DNA from: Sphingomonas cremea
Lineage (GTDB): Bacteria; Pseudomonadota; Alphaproteobacteria; Sphingomonadales; Sphingomonadaceae
Length of the DNA stretch: 64,000 nt
Assembly: GCF_021502585.1 (NCBI RefSeq)
Contig: NZ_JAKFGM010000002.1
Span: 558,501 to 622,500 of the forward strand
Reading direction: 5' to 3'
The notes below the pieces were generated by a model. The model made no database searches. It saw nothing but the letters and a program-made list of their open reading frames with translations, and was not told the origin of the DNA. Below, piece after piece: positions 36,153 to 45,357 of this stretch (its first letter is position 1; each line of letters starts with the position of its first letter). Both the position numbers and the translations under genes were made by a program.

Positions 36153-37460
36153 TTAATTGTTGAGCGGCGACCAGCTCGGGTCCGATCCGCCTACTGGTGT
36201 CGGCATCCGGCGCGGCTGGCCGCCATTGATGCTGACCGCGTAAAGGGTGGCGTTGCCCGAGCCTTGGGCCGTGCGGTAGAACATGACGAATTGCCCATTG
36301 GGGGCCCAGCTTGGCCCTTCGTCCTGCCAGGCGTTGGTCAGCAACCGCTCGCCTCCGCCGCCAGGGCTCATCACGCCGATACGAAAAGCGCCACCACCGA
36401 TACGGGTGAAGGCAATGAGCTCACCTCGCGGGCTCCACACCGGCGACGCATAGGCGCCTCCGCCGAAGCTGATCCGCTTCTGCTGCGAGCCATCGTAATT
36501 CATCACATATAGCTGCTGGGAGCCCGACCGATCGCTTTCGAACACGATGCGATTGCCGTCCGGCGAGAAGCTGGGCGAAGTGTCGGCGCCTGGCGTCGAG
36601 GTCAGCCGACGCGGTTGGCCGCCATTGGCGCCCACGACATAGATATCGGTGTTGCCGCCTGATGCCATCGAGAAGACTATCTGGCTGCCGTCGGGCGAAA
36701 AGCGCGGGGCGAAGGTGAAAGCGGTGCCCGGCACCAGCAGCCGTTCGGTGCCGGTAACGACATCCATCACATATACGCGTGGGCGGCGGCCCTGGTAGCT
36801 CATGTAGACCAGCTTATCGCCGCGTGGGCTGAAGCGCGGGGTTAGCACCGTTGCCTTGCCGGGTGTCAGATAGCGGTGGTTCGATCCATCGCTATCCATG
36901 ATCGCAATGCGCTTGACGCGGGCATTCTTCGGCCCTGTCTCGGCAACATAAACGACGCGCGTGTCGAGGAATGGCTGCTCGCCTGACAGCCTCGAATAGA
37001 CGAGGTCTGCGCATTTGTGCGCGGCACGGCGCCAGTCATTGGCATTGACCGCAAACCCTTGCCTGGCGAGCTCCCGCCCGGCGCTCACGTCGAACAGATA
37101 GCAAGCGAGAGTGATGCGCCCTCCAGCTCCGGTCTCGACGTAACCGGAAACGAGCGCTGCCGCCCCGGCATTGCGCCAGGTGGCGTAAACCGGGTTCGAC
37201 GCCTGGGCGTAGCTGTAGCTATCGATTCCGCTTGGCCCCAACGGCGTGAAAAGGCCCGTCGAGCGAAGGTCCGACGAAATGACCTCGGCGATCTGGCGAC
37301 CAACCGCAGTGTCGCCGCTGGAGCTTGGCATTGCGGGAACGGCGACTGCCATCGGCGCCTGGATTCCGCCGACTACGTCGACTTCGAGCGGCCCGGTGTC
37401 CTGGGCAAAGCCGGCAGCTGCGATGGGCAACAGGAAAACGGCAGCGATAATCTGCTTCAA
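36153..37460 (-). CDS. tolB: Tol-Pal system protein TolB
   Basis: Periplasmic beta-propeller of about 435 residues with a signal peptide (cut near AAGFAQ), an N-terminal TolB domain and WD-like PD40 repeats such as FSPDGSQIVFSMASGGNTDIY, FSPDGNRIVFES and WSPRGELIAFTR. I place the start at a TTG (37460) with GGAG seven bases upstream, giving MKQIIAAVFLLPIAAAGFA; the longer frame would overlap tolA and prefix the signal peptide. It links TolA and Pal across the periplasm. Confidence 0.94.
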   Translation of the reverse strand: MKQIIAAVFLLPIAAAGFAQDTGPLEVDVVGGIQAPMAVAVPAMPSSSGDTAVGRQIAEVISSDLRSTGLFTPLGPSGIDSYSYAQASNPVYATWRNAGAAALVSGYVETGAGGRITLACYLFDVSAGRELARQGFAVNANDWRRAAHKCADLVYSRLSGEQPFLDTRVVYVAETGPKNARVKRIAIMDSDGSNHRYLTPGKATVLTPRFSPRGDKLVYMSYQGRRPRVYVMDVVTGTERLLVPGTAFTFAPRFSPDGSQIVFSMASGGNTDIYVVGANGGQPRRLTSTPGADTSPSFSPDGNRIVFESDRSGSQQLYVMNYDGSQQKRISFGGGAYASPVWSPRGELIAFTRIGGGAFRIGVMSPGGGGERLLTNAWQDEGPSWAPNGQFVMFYRTAQGSGNATLYAVSINGGQPRRMPTPVGGSDPSWSPLNN

Positions 37461-37471
37461 AGGAACGCTCC

Positions 37472-38218
37472 TCACGGCAGGTTGTAATTCATAATGAAGT
37501 CGGACCACCCCTTGCCGCTGTCGGTCTCATAAAGTTCCGGCGGCAAGCCCGTTAGCGGCGCACAACCAACAAAGGTTGCAACCGCCAAATCCTTCACCCG
37601 TTCCTCATAGCGGGCGTTTTCGTCATCCACTCCGGAGGTACCCAGCACTTGGGGAGGAACCCTGAGGCGGCCGCTGCGCAGCAGCTGGAGCCGGAGCCGA
37701 ACGCGAATCCGGCTCGCGCCTTCGCCCGGGTTCACTTGCCGGTCGGCACAGGGCTGCACTTGGCGACGAATTGCTTGGACAATGCCGGCCATCGCCGAAG
37801 GGCTTACCGTGGCAGCGGAAGCCTGGGCAGGCGCGGCCGACTTGGATGGCGCGTCTTGGCGGATACCTTTTAGGAAATCGTCACCGATCCGCGACATGCG
37901 CGGCGCGGGCTTGGCCGGAGGCTGAGGCCTGGCCGGGGCGGGCGTGATGCTCGGCGTCCGCACCGGCTGAATCGTAGGGACCGGCTCGGTCGGTTCCGCT
38001 TTCCCGATCTCCGGCGCTTGGCTCGGCGGCGGCGGGACGGCTACGGATTGCGGCGCGGCGGGGGTTAGGCCGACATCCTCGACGAACTCGACCTCCATCG
38101 ACGGCGGTTCGGGAACGCTCGCAACCTGGGCGAGGCTCAGCGTCAGCGCACCGATCAGCACGGCATGGAACAGCAGGGCCGCTCCCGTTCCGGCCCATTC
38201 GGCGCGATCCATCTTCAT
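37472..38218 (-). CDS. tolA: TolA-like energy-transducing protein
   Basis: A 248-residue inner membrane protein with one N-terminal span (GAALLFHAVLIGALTLSLA), a Pro/Ala-rich periplasmic linker (about 45-115) and a C-terminal domain with IRRQVQPCADRQVNPGE. The linker is Pro-rich and short rather than the long Ala/Lys helix of enteric TolA, as common in Alphaproteobacteria. It transmits proton-motive force from TolQR to TolB/Pal. It overlaps tolR by ATGA. Confidence 0.88.
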   Translation of the reverse strand: MKMDRAEWAGTGAALLFHAVLIGALTLSLAQVASVPEPPSMEVEFVEDVGLTPAAPQSVAVPPPPSQAPEIGKAEPTEPVPTIQPVRTPSITPAPARPQPPAKPAPRMSRIGDDFLKGIRQDAPSKSAAPAQASAATVSPSAMAGIVQAIRRQVQPCADRQVNPGEGASRIRVRLRLQLLRSGRLRVPPQVLGTSGVDDENARYEERVKDLAVATFVGCAPLTGLPPELYETDSGKGWSDFIMNYNLP

Positions 38219-38655
38219 TGCTGTTCCGGGCCCACGGAAACCAGGGCGACGCGGTTCAGCCCGGCGCGGTTTAACTCACCCATCACCCGCATCACACGGC
38301 CATAATCGAGGGTGCGGTCGGCACGCAGATAGATCCGTCGCCCTTCGGTCGGCGCGGGCTGGGCAGCAATTGCGGCTAGCTTGGCCGGCAAGGCCGCCTC
38401 GGCGACCGGCGCGTCGTCGATGGTAATCGCTCCGTCGCGGTCGATCGCGATCTGGACGGGCTCTGCCTGCTGGTCGAGCGCCCCCGCACGACTTTCGGGG
38501 AGGTCAATCGGAACGCCAGCGACCAGCAGCGGCGCGGTGACCATGAAAATGATCAGCAGCACCAGCATTACGTCGACCAGCGGCGTCACGTTGATTTCCG
38601 ACATCGGCCGGCGGCGGCGGCCGTGGCGGGAGGAGGAGGGAAGATTGGCGCCCAT
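38215..38655 (-). CDS. tolR: ExbD/TolR-family protein
   Basis: A 146-residue biopolymer transport protein. The cytoplasmic start RRRRPMSEINVTPLVDVMLV leads into the single span LVLLIIFMVTAPLLVAG, with the conserved proton-relay Asp in PLVDVML. The periplasmic part ends with YGRVMRVMGELNRAGLNRVAL. It forms the proton channel with TolQ. Start and stop overlap neighbours (TGATG with tolQ, ATGA with tolA). Confidence 0.95.
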   Translation of the reverse strand: MGANLPSSSRHGRRRRPMSEINVTPLVDVMLVLLIIFMVTAPLLVAGVPIDLPESRAGALDQQAEPVQIAIDRDGAITIDDAPVAEAALPAKLAAIAAQPAPTEGRRIYLRADRTLDYGRVMRVMGELNRAGLNRVALVSVGPEQQ

Positions 38656-39356
38656 CAGTGCCCTGTCACCGCCTCGACTTCTAACTCCCGGCTCAAGGTC
38701 GCGTGGAAGCGGTCGGCGAAGCGGCTCAGCTTGGCTTCGAGGCGGTCGAGCCCGTGGGTCAGCCGGTTATAGGCGATCACTGCCGGAATCGCCGCGAACA
38801 GGCCGATGGCGGTGGCAAACAGCGCTTCAGCAATCCCGGGCGCGACTACCGCTAGCGAAGTGTTGTTGGCGCCAGCGATGGCGGTGAAGCTGCGCATGAT
38901 GCCCCACACCGTACCGAAAAGGCCGACGAAAGGAGCGACCGATCCGACCGTTGCGAGGATGTTGAGGCGATCGCTGAGCCGGTCGAGCTCGGCGGCGACG
39001 GCGGCGTTCATCCGGCTTGCCAGTCGCTCCCGGGTACCGGCCCGGTCGACGGTCGCTGTCTTGGTCGAGCGGCGCCATTCGTCGAGGGCGGCGGCCATGA
39101 CCACGGCAATCGGCAGCTTGTCCTCGCTGCGTCGAGCATGAAAGGCATCGATGTCGTCGGTTGCCCAGAAGTCGCGCTCGAACCGGTCGGTCTGGCGGTT
39201 GATCCGCCTCAGCCGCAGCGCATGGGTGAAGATGATCGCCCAGGTCCAGACGCTGGCGAGCAGCAGTCCGATCATGACGGTTTTGACGACGACGTCGGCC
39301 TGCAGGAACAGGTTAAGTGGCGACATGAGGTCGGCGGAGGCTTCGACGGTCGGCAT
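38655..39356 (-). CDS. tolQ: Protein TolQ
   Basis: Inner membrane MotA/TolQ/ExbB protein of 233 residues with three spans: about VVVKTVMIGLLLASVWTWAI, the segment LNILATVGSVAPFVGLFGTV and GIAEALFATAIGLFAAIPAV. The motif GLFGTVWGIMRSF is characteristic. ATG 39356 shares a base with the ybgC stop (TAATG), indicating coupling; the frame extends upstream but without family resemblance. Confidence 0.95.
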   Translation of the reverse strand: MPTVEASADLMSPLNLFLQADVVVKTVMIGLLLASVWTWAIIFTHALRLRRINRQTDRFERDFWATDDIDAFHARRSEDKLPIAVVMAAALDEWRRSTKTATVDRAGTRERLASRMNAAVAAELDRLSDRLNILATVGSVAPFVGLFGTVWGIMRSFTAIAGANNTSLAVVAPGIAEALFATAIGLFAAIPAVIAYNRLTHGLDRLEAKLSRFADRFHATLSRELEVEAVTGH

Positions 39357-39814
39357 TAATTCCCTTTTTGCTCGATGGCGCGGAAGCGGTCGATCCACTC
39401 TGGCGGTTGGCGACGGGGACGTCCCTCTGGGGTCAGGAGGGCTGCTGTCACCGTCGCCTCGGCCAAGATTTGGTTCCCGCGCATGACTCGTTGATGAATG
39501 GAGCAGGATGCATTGCGCACATCCGTGACCCTACTGATGACAATCAGGTCATCGTCCAGCTTGGCCGGGCGGCGCCATTTGATGTCCATTTCGCTCACCG
39601 CATAGGCGCCGATGCCGGCGTCGATCGCGGCGCGTTGGTCGATGCCGGCGGCGCGGAGCATGTCGGACCTCGCCCTCTCGAAGAAGCGGAGGTAGTTGGC
39701 GTGATAGACGATCCCGGCAGTGTCGGTGTCCTCGAAGAAGACCGTCAGCGCGAAGCGATGCTCCTTGCCGACAAAGCCGCCGCGATAAGGGTGGTCGAAG
39801 GGAGATGGCTCCAT
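39356..39814 (-). CDS. ybgC: Acyl-CoA thioesterase YbgC
   Basis: Hotdog thioesterase of about 152 residues with the active-site motif FFEDTDTAGIVYHANYLRFF, whose Asp is catalytic. YbgC heads the tol-pal operon in many Proteobacteria and acts on short acyl-CoA or acyl-ACP. ATG 39814 follows AAGG by eight bases; the in-frame ATG at 39832 is a weaker choice. Confidence 0.94.
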   Translation of the reverse strand: MEPSPFDHPYRGGFVGKEHRFALTVFFEDTDTAGIVYHANYLRFFERARSDMLRAAGIDQRAAIDAGIGAYAVSEMDIKWRRPAKLDDDLIVISRVTDVRNASCSIHQRVMRGNQILAEATVTAALLTPEGRPRRQPPEWIDRFRAIEQKGN

Positions 39815-39874
39815 CACGACCGCCTTAACCATCCGCGGACTCGCCCGGCAACCCTCGATGGATGGAAAGTGTCG

Positions 39875-41023
39875 CTAGCGCGGCTGGCCGCTGGCGGTTT
39901 TCGGCCCTCCAGTGAGCGATTCGACCTGGCTGAGCAGGTCGCCCATCGGAGCGCTCAAGTCGGCGAGGTGCATGCCCCAGCCGGGGATGAAAAAGCCAAG
40001 CGCCCCGACCTCCCCGCCAATGCGATCGGTGCGTTTATCGTTGGGGTCGGCATTGGTGCGGATCGAAAGATAGCCGCGCGGTCCGTCGTTGATGCAGCGC
40101 GCCGAAACCAGGCCGTCGGTGCGAAGGAATGGGGAAGGCGGCGGGCCCTCCGTCGACCATTCGATCGGCCCTCCAGGCACGGGCATCGCCGAGCGGGCGA
40201 ACCAATAGCTGTCGAGGTTGACCGGGCCGGTCGCCCCAGGCCTGCCAGGATTGGTGCAGGCGACGGTCATTCCGGGCTTGTCGGCATAGCCGAACACTGC
40301 CCCCGGCGGCGGCGCGTTCTTTTCGCGGTAGCTCACCCAGGTCATGACGCAGCCGGTCTGGCCGGGCCTTGAGCAGATCGGGGTCGATTTGAACGTGCCG
40401 CCAGTGAGCTTGCCCTGTGGCACCAGCACGTTGAAGCCGGGAATGATGGCAAGCTTCATTCGCTTTGCCTCGGGCTTGCCCTCAATCTCCTTGGCGATAA
40501 GCGTCTGGAGCATCCACGAGCCCTGGCTGTGGCCAATGAGGACGAAGGGTCGACCCTTGTTGTACTTGGCCAGATATTCCTTCCAGGCGGCGCGAACGTC
40601 GCCATAGGCGGTGGCAAACGGGGCCTTGAAGTCGGCGCCGGCAGCGACGGCGGTGATCAGCCCTACGGTCATTGAGCGGTACACGGGCGCAAAGGTTCGA
40701 CAGGTGCCGGCAAAGCGGGCGAACTGGGTGATGACGGCTGCCTTTTCTTCGCCATCGCCAGGAGTGAGGTCGCTATTGACACCGCGATCGCGGCTGATTG
40801 TCGGGTAGACGTAGAAGCAATCGATCGAGGCATCCTTTGCCACCGGTGACTGACCGGTCGATCCGTAGCCGTTGGGATTGAGCGCCGTCGTCGGCAATGG
40901 AGTCGAACATATATCGGCTCGCCCGGGCAGGCAGAGCCAGCTCGAGGGTTTCGAATAGTCGGGCGATGCGGTGGCAGTACCCGCCTGGGCGGCGGCGAGC
41001 AGGGCGGCGGTAAGCAACATCAT
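39875..41023 (-). CDS. DUF3089 protein, predicted secreted lipase/esterase-like hydrolase
   Basis: A 382-residue secreted protein: signal peptide at 1-20, then the DUF3089 pattern with [20 protein letters not shown] and the nucleophile elbow [13 protein letters not shown]. Several Cys are spaced as in exported proteins with disulfides. The family belongs to the alpha/beta hydrolases and has no established substrate. Its ATG overlaps the ruvB stop (ATGA), so it is inserted between ruvB and ybgC in the same transcription direction. Confidence 0.85.
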   Translation of the reverse strand: MMLLTAALLAAAQAGTATASPDYSKPSSWLCLPGRADICSTPLPTTALNPNGYGSTGQSPVAKDASIDCFYVYPTISRDRGVNSDLTPGDGEEKAAVITQFARFAGTCRTFAPVYRSMTVGLITAVAAGADFKAPFATAYGDVRAAWKEYLAKYNKGRPFVLIGHSQGSWMLQTLIAKEIEGKPEAKRMKLAIIPGFNVLVPQGKLTGGTFKSTPICSRPGQTGCVMTWVSYREKNAPPPGAVFGYADKPGMTVACTNPGRPGATGPVNLDSYWFARSAMPVPGGPIEWSTEGPPPSPFLRTDGLVSARCINDGPRGYLSIRTNADPNDKRTDRIGGEVGALGFFIPGWGMHLADLSAPMGDLLSQVESLTGGPKTASGQPR

Positions 41024-42060
41024 TTGTCTCCGCTATCGAACAGGCCGGTCTGTGCGCCGCTGGGCGGATTGAGACCCAGGTGCGTCCAGCCGCGCCCATT
41101 GAGGCAGCGCCCTCTTGCGGTGCGAGCGATTAGGCCAAGCTGAATAAGATAGGGTTCGACCACTTCCTCAAGCGTGTCGCGCGGCTCGCTAAGCCCCGCG
41201 GCGAGGGTTTCGATCCCGACCGGACCGCCGCCATAGAGATCGGCGATCATCATCAGGTAGCGCCGGTCCATCGCATCGAGGCCGAGCCGATCGATTTCCA
41301 GCCGGGTAAGTGCGCGATCGGCGACCCCCTCGTCGATCGCGTCGGCGCCCGCGGCATGGGCGAAATCGCGCACCCGGCGAAGCAGGCGGCCGGCGATGCG
41401 CGGCGTGCCGCGGCTGCGACGGGCGATCTCATGCTCTCCCTCGCCGGTGGTTGGCGCATTGAGCAGGCGGGCGGCACGGCGCACGACCTGCTCCAGTTCC
41501 TCGACTGTATAGAAATTGAGCCGGACGGGGATTCCGAAGCGGTCGCGCAATGGCGTGGTCAGGAGGCCCTGACGGGTGGTGGCGCCAACTAGGGTGAAGC
41601 GTGGCAGGTCTATCCGGACAGATCGGGCCGAGGGGCCCTCGCCAATCATCAGGTCGAGCGCGCGGTCCTCCATCGCGGGATAGAGAACTTCCTCGACGGC
41701 CGGATTGAGCCGGTGGATCTCGTCTATGAACAGGACGTCGCCATCTTCCAGATTGGTCAGCAGCGCCGCCAGGTCGCCCGACTTGGCGATGACCGGGCCG
41801 GACGTGGCGCGGAAGCCGACGCCCATTTCGCGGGCGAGAATTCCGGCGAGCGTGGTCTTGCCGAGACCGGGTGGGCCAAAGAAGAGGACGTGGTCGAGCG
41901 CCTCGCCGCGCGAGCGGGCAGCGTTGACGAATATGCGGAGGTTTTCGCGCGCACCCTGCTGACCGATGAACTCGTCGAGGCTTTTGGGCCGCAGCGCAGC
42001 ATCCGCATCCTCGGCAGTGCGCTCGGGCGTGGTGATGCGGGCGGGGTCGGTAGCGCTCAT
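41020..42060 (-). CDS. ruvB: Holliday junction branch migration helicase RuvB
   Basis: AAA+ motor of 346 residues. Walker [15 protein letters not shown], Walker [12 protein letters not shown], sensor/arginine-finger segment [20 protein letters not shown], and a C-terminal winged helix with [15 protein letters not shown]. It drives branch migration with RuvA. The usual neighbour ruvA is displaced to 44.6-45.2 kb by inserted genes. Confidence 0.97.
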   Translation of the reverse strand: MSATDPARITTPERTAEDADAALRPKSLDEFIGQQGARENLRIFVNAARSRGEALDHVLFFGPPGLGKTTLAGILAREMGVGFRATSGPVIAKSGDLAALLTNLEDGDVLFIDEIHRLNPAVEEVLYPAMEDRALDLMIGEGPSARSVRIDLPRFTLVGATTRQGLLTTPLRDRFGIPVRLNFYTVEELEQVVRRAARLLNAPTTGEGEHEIARRSRGTPRIAGRLLRRVRDFAHAAGADAIDEGVADRALTRLEIDRLGLDAMDRRYLMMIADLYGGGPVGIETLAAGLSEPRDTLEEVVEPYLIQLGLIARTARGRCLNGRGWTHLGLNPPSGAQTGLFDSGDK

Positions 42061-42069
42061 CGTCCTAAA

Positions 42070-42107
42070 TTCACAATTTTCATGGGGAGCGCGACCAATT
42101 TTGTGAA
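42070..42107. promoter_or_regulatory. Inverted repeat upstream of ruvB
   Basis: TTCACAA at 42070-42076 and TTGTGAA at 42101-42107 form seven-base arms separated by 24 bases, just upstream of the ruvB start in the 193-base divergent region. The flanks are AT-rich compared with the surroundings. It does not match the alphaproteobacterial LexA box (GTTC-N7-GTTC). Operator function is a guess. Confidence 0.3.
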
Positions 42108-42253
42108 GTTAAGGCCGCCGATGTCTCCACTCGCCCTCGACTGCTGAAATCGTCGCCCACTCATTTGGTCATGATGCACATTTGCAGTGAGTAGGACAGG
42201 ATTTTCGCGCCAGCCACTTCGGTGCTAGGCGGGGACAAGCGGAGGAGAGGGGA

Positions 42254-43375
42254 ATGAAGCTCGACAGGCGAACGATGATGGCGGGTAGCGCGGCACTGGT
42301 AGCCGCGCCCGCACTGGCGAAGGCACGTGCGGCAAAGTCCGACTGGTATAACCGGGCGATCATCATCGATGCGCTTGGCGGCGTAGGCGATCCCTATTCT
42401 CCGCCCGAGCAACTGAGGCTTGGCGACCGCGCCTGGGCGGAAATGGTCGCTACCGGCGTTACGCTGCTGCGCGACACGGTAATGCCGGTCGGCAATCTTG
42501 CCGATCCATGGGGCGATTATCAGAAGGATGTCGCGACCAAGCAGGACATTCTCAACGCCAATCCCGATCGCCTGGTGCTGGTGAGGACCGCAGCGGATAT
42601 CCTCAAGGCCAAGCGCGAGAAGAAGTTCGCGGTGGTACTAGGCACGCAGGACACATCGATGGTCGGGCCAGAACTCGACCGGCTGGCGCAGATGAAGAAG
42701 GACGGGGTGATGACCGTCCAGCTGACCTACAACAACCGCAATCTCGCCGGCGACGGCGCGCTGGAACCGGCCAATGCCGGCCTGTCGAAGCTCGGCCGGG
42801 CGACGATCGAGCGGATCGAGGCGGAGAAGCTGCTGCTCGACCTTTCGCATGGTGGGGCGCGGACGATGGCCGAAGCGACGGCTTATGCGAAGCGACCCCT
42901 GGTGATCAGCCATACCGGCGCACGCGCCTTAGCCGAACATCCGCGCAATACCGCCGATGAAACGATCAAGGCGGTTGCCGACAAGGGCGGGGTCGTCGGG
43001 GTCTATTTCATGCCTTTCCTGACGCTCGACAGTCACCCGAAGGGCGACGACCTGCTGCGCCATGTCGAGCATGTGGCCAATGTAGCGGGGGAGGATCATG
43101 TCGGCATCGGGACCGACAATGGCGTGCTGCCCACTACTTTGGACGAGGAAACCAAGAAGAAGCTGAAGGAATGGCAGGAACAGCGGATCAAGGCTGGAAT
43201 CGCCGCGCCCGGCGAAGCGGTCGGAGTCTACCCAATGATCGAGGACTATAACAGCTTGGACCGCTACCGCCGCTTCGCCGACGACCTTGCCAAGCGTGGC
43301 TGGAGCGAGGCGCGGCTGGAGAAGCTGATGGGCGGCAACTTCCTGCGCGTCTACAAGGACGCGTGGGGCGGGTAG
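42254..43375 (+). CDS. M19 dipeptidase-family protein with degenerate first metal site
   Basis: A 373-residue protein with a Tat-like or Sec signal (LDRRTMMAGSAALVAAPALA). M19 features remain: His in LLLDLSHGGARTM, His in LVISHTGARALAEHPRN and Asp in GIGTDNGV. The DGHND ligand motif is replaced by IDALGG (D39-A40-L41), the bridging Glu of GIEGG by Gln in LGTQDTS, and the LTHN motif by LTYNN. One metal site is therefore probably lost. Substrate and activity are unknown. A strong GGAGGAGAGGGG ribosome site precedes the ATG. Compare the canonical enzyme at 21474-22727. Confidence 0.82.
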   Translation: MKLDRRTMMAGSAALVAAPALAKARAAKSDWYNRAIIIDALGGVGDPYSPPEQLRLGDRAWAEMVATGVTLLRDTVMPVGNLADPWGDYQKDVATKQDILNANPDRLVLVRTAADILKAKREKKFAVVLGTQDTSMVGPELDRLAQMKKDGVMTVQLTYNNRNLAGDGALEPANAGLSKLGRATIERIEAEKLLLDLSHGGARTMAEATAYAKRPLVISHTGARALAEHPRNTADETIKAVADKGGVVGVYFMPFLTLDSHPKGDDLLRHVEHVANVAGEDHVGIGTDNGVLPTTLDEETKKKLKEWQEQRIKAGIAAPGEAVGVYPMIEDYNSLDRYRRFADDLAKRGWSEARLEKLMGGNFLRVYKDAWGG

Positions 43376-43387
43376 CCGTCAGCCGCT

Positions 43388-43454
43388 CGTCATTGCGAGC
43401 GAAGCGAAGCAATCCAGACTGGATCGCCACGTCGCTGCGCTCCTCGCGATGACG
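43388..43454. repeat. Palindromic intergenic repeat, family A copy 1
   Basis: Imperfect palindrome with outer arms CGTCATTGCGAG and CTCGCGATGACG. It shares most positions with the copy at 45188-45257 (GAAGCAATCCA core, CTGGAT, GCGCTCCTCGC). Read on the minus strand it encodes LLRFARNDE. It fills the gap between the degenerate M19 gene and the GFA gene. Confidence 0.8.
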
Positions 43455-43456
43455 GA

Positions 43457-43858
43457 CTATTGGCTGTGTTCGACCTTGTCGCCCAGAATCTCGACCCAGT
43501 CGTGCTTGCGCTTTTCCCAGACCGAAAAGCGGGGCTTGAGGAAGTATGGATCGTCAAAAGCGCCTAGCGGGATCGCCACCAGTCCGTCGAACTTGCCTTC
43601 GATGCGGAAATGCACCGTCGATCCGCAATCTGCGCAGAAATGATGGGTGATCCTGTTGCCGCTGTCGGCGAAATGAACCCAGGTCTTGGACTGGCCGTCC
43701 GTTGTGACCTGCTCTTCCGGCCAGCGAGCCTGGACGGCAAAGGCGCTGCCGCTTCGCTTCTGGCAATCGAGGCAATGGCATACCGATACGCGCACGGGAT
43801 CTCCGGAGCACGTCGCCGCCAACTGCCCGCAGCGGCAGGAGGCCCGGCGGACGGTCAC
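43457..43858 (-). CDS. GFA-family (CENP-V/GFA domain) protein
   Basis: A 133-residue protein with the zinc-binding Cys pattern of glutathione-dependent formaldehyde-activating enzyme relatives: CRCGQLAATCSG, CHCLDCQKRSGSAF and HHFCADCGSTVHF. Most members have no proven activity. It overlaps the ParA gene by ATGA and starts next to the repeat at its 3' end. A true formaldehyde dehydrogenase gene lies at the right edge, but no link is implied. Confidence 0.87.
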   Translation of the reverse strand: MTVRRASCRCGQLAATCSGDPVRVSVCHCLDCQKRSGSAFAVQARWPEEQVTTDGQSKTWVHFADSGNRITHHFCADCGSTVHFRIEGKFDGLVAIPLGAFDDPYFLKPRFSVWEKRKHDWVEILGDKVEHSQ

Positions 43859-44583
43859 TTACCCGCCAGCTCTTTCTCAATCCGCTGCCACAACTCCGCG
43901 ACCGCCTCGACCGCCGGGGAGGGGCGCGGGAAAAGCTCGCCAATGGGAGCACGGGCTTCGCTCATCTTTTCATAAGCGCTGGCCATTGGGATCGCGGGCC
44001 AGCCGGGCTGGCTTTCCAGCGCAGTGCGATGCAGGAGACGGCGGCGATCGACCATCGAAAAGACCGGGGCCAATATCACCTTGGGCCCCTTTTTTTGCCC
44101 GACATGTTCCTTGATTTCGTCCAGCGCCCGGCGCGACAGGATTGCCGGGATCAACGGCACGACCGCCAGGTCGGCCGCGCGCAGGATCTGGTCCGACGTG
44201 TCGGTCAGGCCAGGCGGACAGTCGATGATGATCCGATCATAATCGCGGCTGAGGTTCGAAGCGATCTTCGCCAGCCGCTTGCGCTTGCCAAGGTCGTGGA
44301 ACGCATAGTCGAGCGTACGAAGCGACTCATCGGCCGGCAGCACGTCGAGGCGGTCGATGCCGGTGTGACGGATCAGCTGCGAAGGGTCGGCATCGCGCGT
44401 GATGCTTTGCCGGGCCTTGGCTCCGCCCGGCTCCTGGCCGAGAATATAGCTTGCCGCGCCCTGCGCATCGAGGTCCCACAGCAGGGTGCGGCGGGACGAT
44501 AGCGCGGCGCTGGCCCAGGCAAGGTTGACCGCCAAGGTCGTTTTCCCGACGCCACCCTTTGCGCTGTAGACGGCGATGATCAT
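43855..44583 (-). CDS. Orphan ParA-family ATPase
   Basis: A 242-residue ATPase with the deviant Walker [19 protein letters not shown] and Walker [16 protein letters not shown]. It differs from MipZ and has no ParB or other partner adjacent. It overlaps ruvA (ATGA) and the GFA gene (ATGA), so it is embedded in a coupled ruvA-parA-GFA unit. ParA-like proteins position chromosomes, plasmids or protein complexes; which cargo this one serves cannot be told. Confidence 0.88.
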   Translation of the reverse strand: MIIAVYSAKGGVGKTTLAVNLAWASAALSSRRTLLWDLDAQGAASYILGQEPGGAKARQSITRDADPSQLIRHTGIDRLDVLPADESLRTLDYAFHDLGKRKRLAKIASNLSRDYDRIIIDCPPGLTDTSDQILRAADLAVVPLIPAILSRRALDEIKEHVGQKKGPKVILAPVFSMVDRRRLLHRTALESQPGWPAIPMASAYEKMSEARAPIGELFPRPSPAVEAVAELWQRIEKELAGK

Positions 44584-45176
44584 TTGGCGGCCTTCCTCAG
44601 GGCAAGGCGGACGAGCGCGTCGAGGCTCGCCTCTACTCCTAGCTCATCGGTAGCCGCGGCAACAGCCGCGCTGGCCTCGGCAGGCTTGAACCCGAGGTTG
44701 GCGAGGGCCGATAGGGCGTCCGCCGCCGCGCCGCCACGCTGGGGCGGGGAGCCAAGCGATCCGGCCAGCGCCGGGCTGCCGAGCTTGCCGGCCAGTTCGT
44801 TGACGATTCGCTGGGCGAGCTTGGGGCCGACGCCATTGGCCCGCGACACCATCGCCTTGTCGCCGCGTGACACCGCTGCGGCGAGCTCGGCGGGATCGAG
44901 CACCGACAGGATGGCGAGTGCGACCCGGCCACCGACCCCCTGGACGCTGGTCAACTGGCGAAATGCCTCGCGCTCGCCGGCGGAGCCGAATCCGAACAGG
45001 GTCCAGCCGTCCTCGCGCACCTGAAGCTCGGTCAGGATAACGACATCGCCGCCGACCGGACCCAGGGCATCCAGCGTCCGCGCGCTGGCCTGCACCTGGT
45101 AACCCACCCCCTGCACATCGACGATCGCGCCGTCGGCGCCGGCTTCGACGAGCTTTCCGGCGAGGCGCGCAATCAC
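44580..45176 (-). CDS. ruvA: Holliday junction branch migration protein RuvA
   Basis: A 198-residue protein with [20 protein letters not shown] at the start, helix-hairpin-helix motifs ([35 protein letters not shown]) and a C-terminal RuvB-binding domain ([19 protein letters not shown]). It binds the four-way junction and loads RuvB. The start is GTG 45176; a longer frame runs into the family A repeat, giving LRCARNDGS, and is not genuine. The repeat begins only 11 bases upstream and no clear ribosome site remains. Confidence 0.95.
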   Translation of the reverse strand: MIARLAGKLVEAGADGAIVDVQGVGYQVQASARTLDALGPVGGDVVILTELQVREDGWTLFGFGSAGEREAFRQLTSVQGVGGRVALAILSVLDPAELAAAVSRGDKAMVSRANGVGPKLAQRIVNELAGKLGSPALAGSLGSPPQRGGAAADALSALANLGFKPAEASAAVAAATDELGVEASLDALVRLALRKAAK

Positions 45177-45187
45177 GCGGAGCGAGC

Positions 45188-45257
45188 CATCATTGCGAGC
45201 GCAGCGAAGCAATCCATTGCGCTGGATTGCCGCGTCGCGGCGCTCCTCGCAATGACG
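45188..45257. repeat. Palindromic intergenic repeat, family A copy 2
   Basis: Imperfect palindrome (CATCATTGCGAG at the left, CTCGCAATGACG at the right) closely similar to 43388-43454. It is directly upstream of ruvA, between ruvA and the divergent alpha/beta hydrolase. The two copies bracket the GFA-ParA-RuvA unit. Confidence 0.8.
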
Positions 45258-45357
45258 AATTGAATCGGTTCGACTCCCCTTGATCCATGTTAAGGCGTAA
45301 CAATCTCATTGTACGGAGTCGCCGGGGGGCGGGAACATAGGCCAAGGAGGCTAACCC

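Noticed and set aside
45177-45212. N-terminal extension of RuvA through LRCARND
   Set aside because: These codons lie in a palindromic repeat and the same peptide appears from the other repeat copy; RuvA homology starts at GTG 45176.
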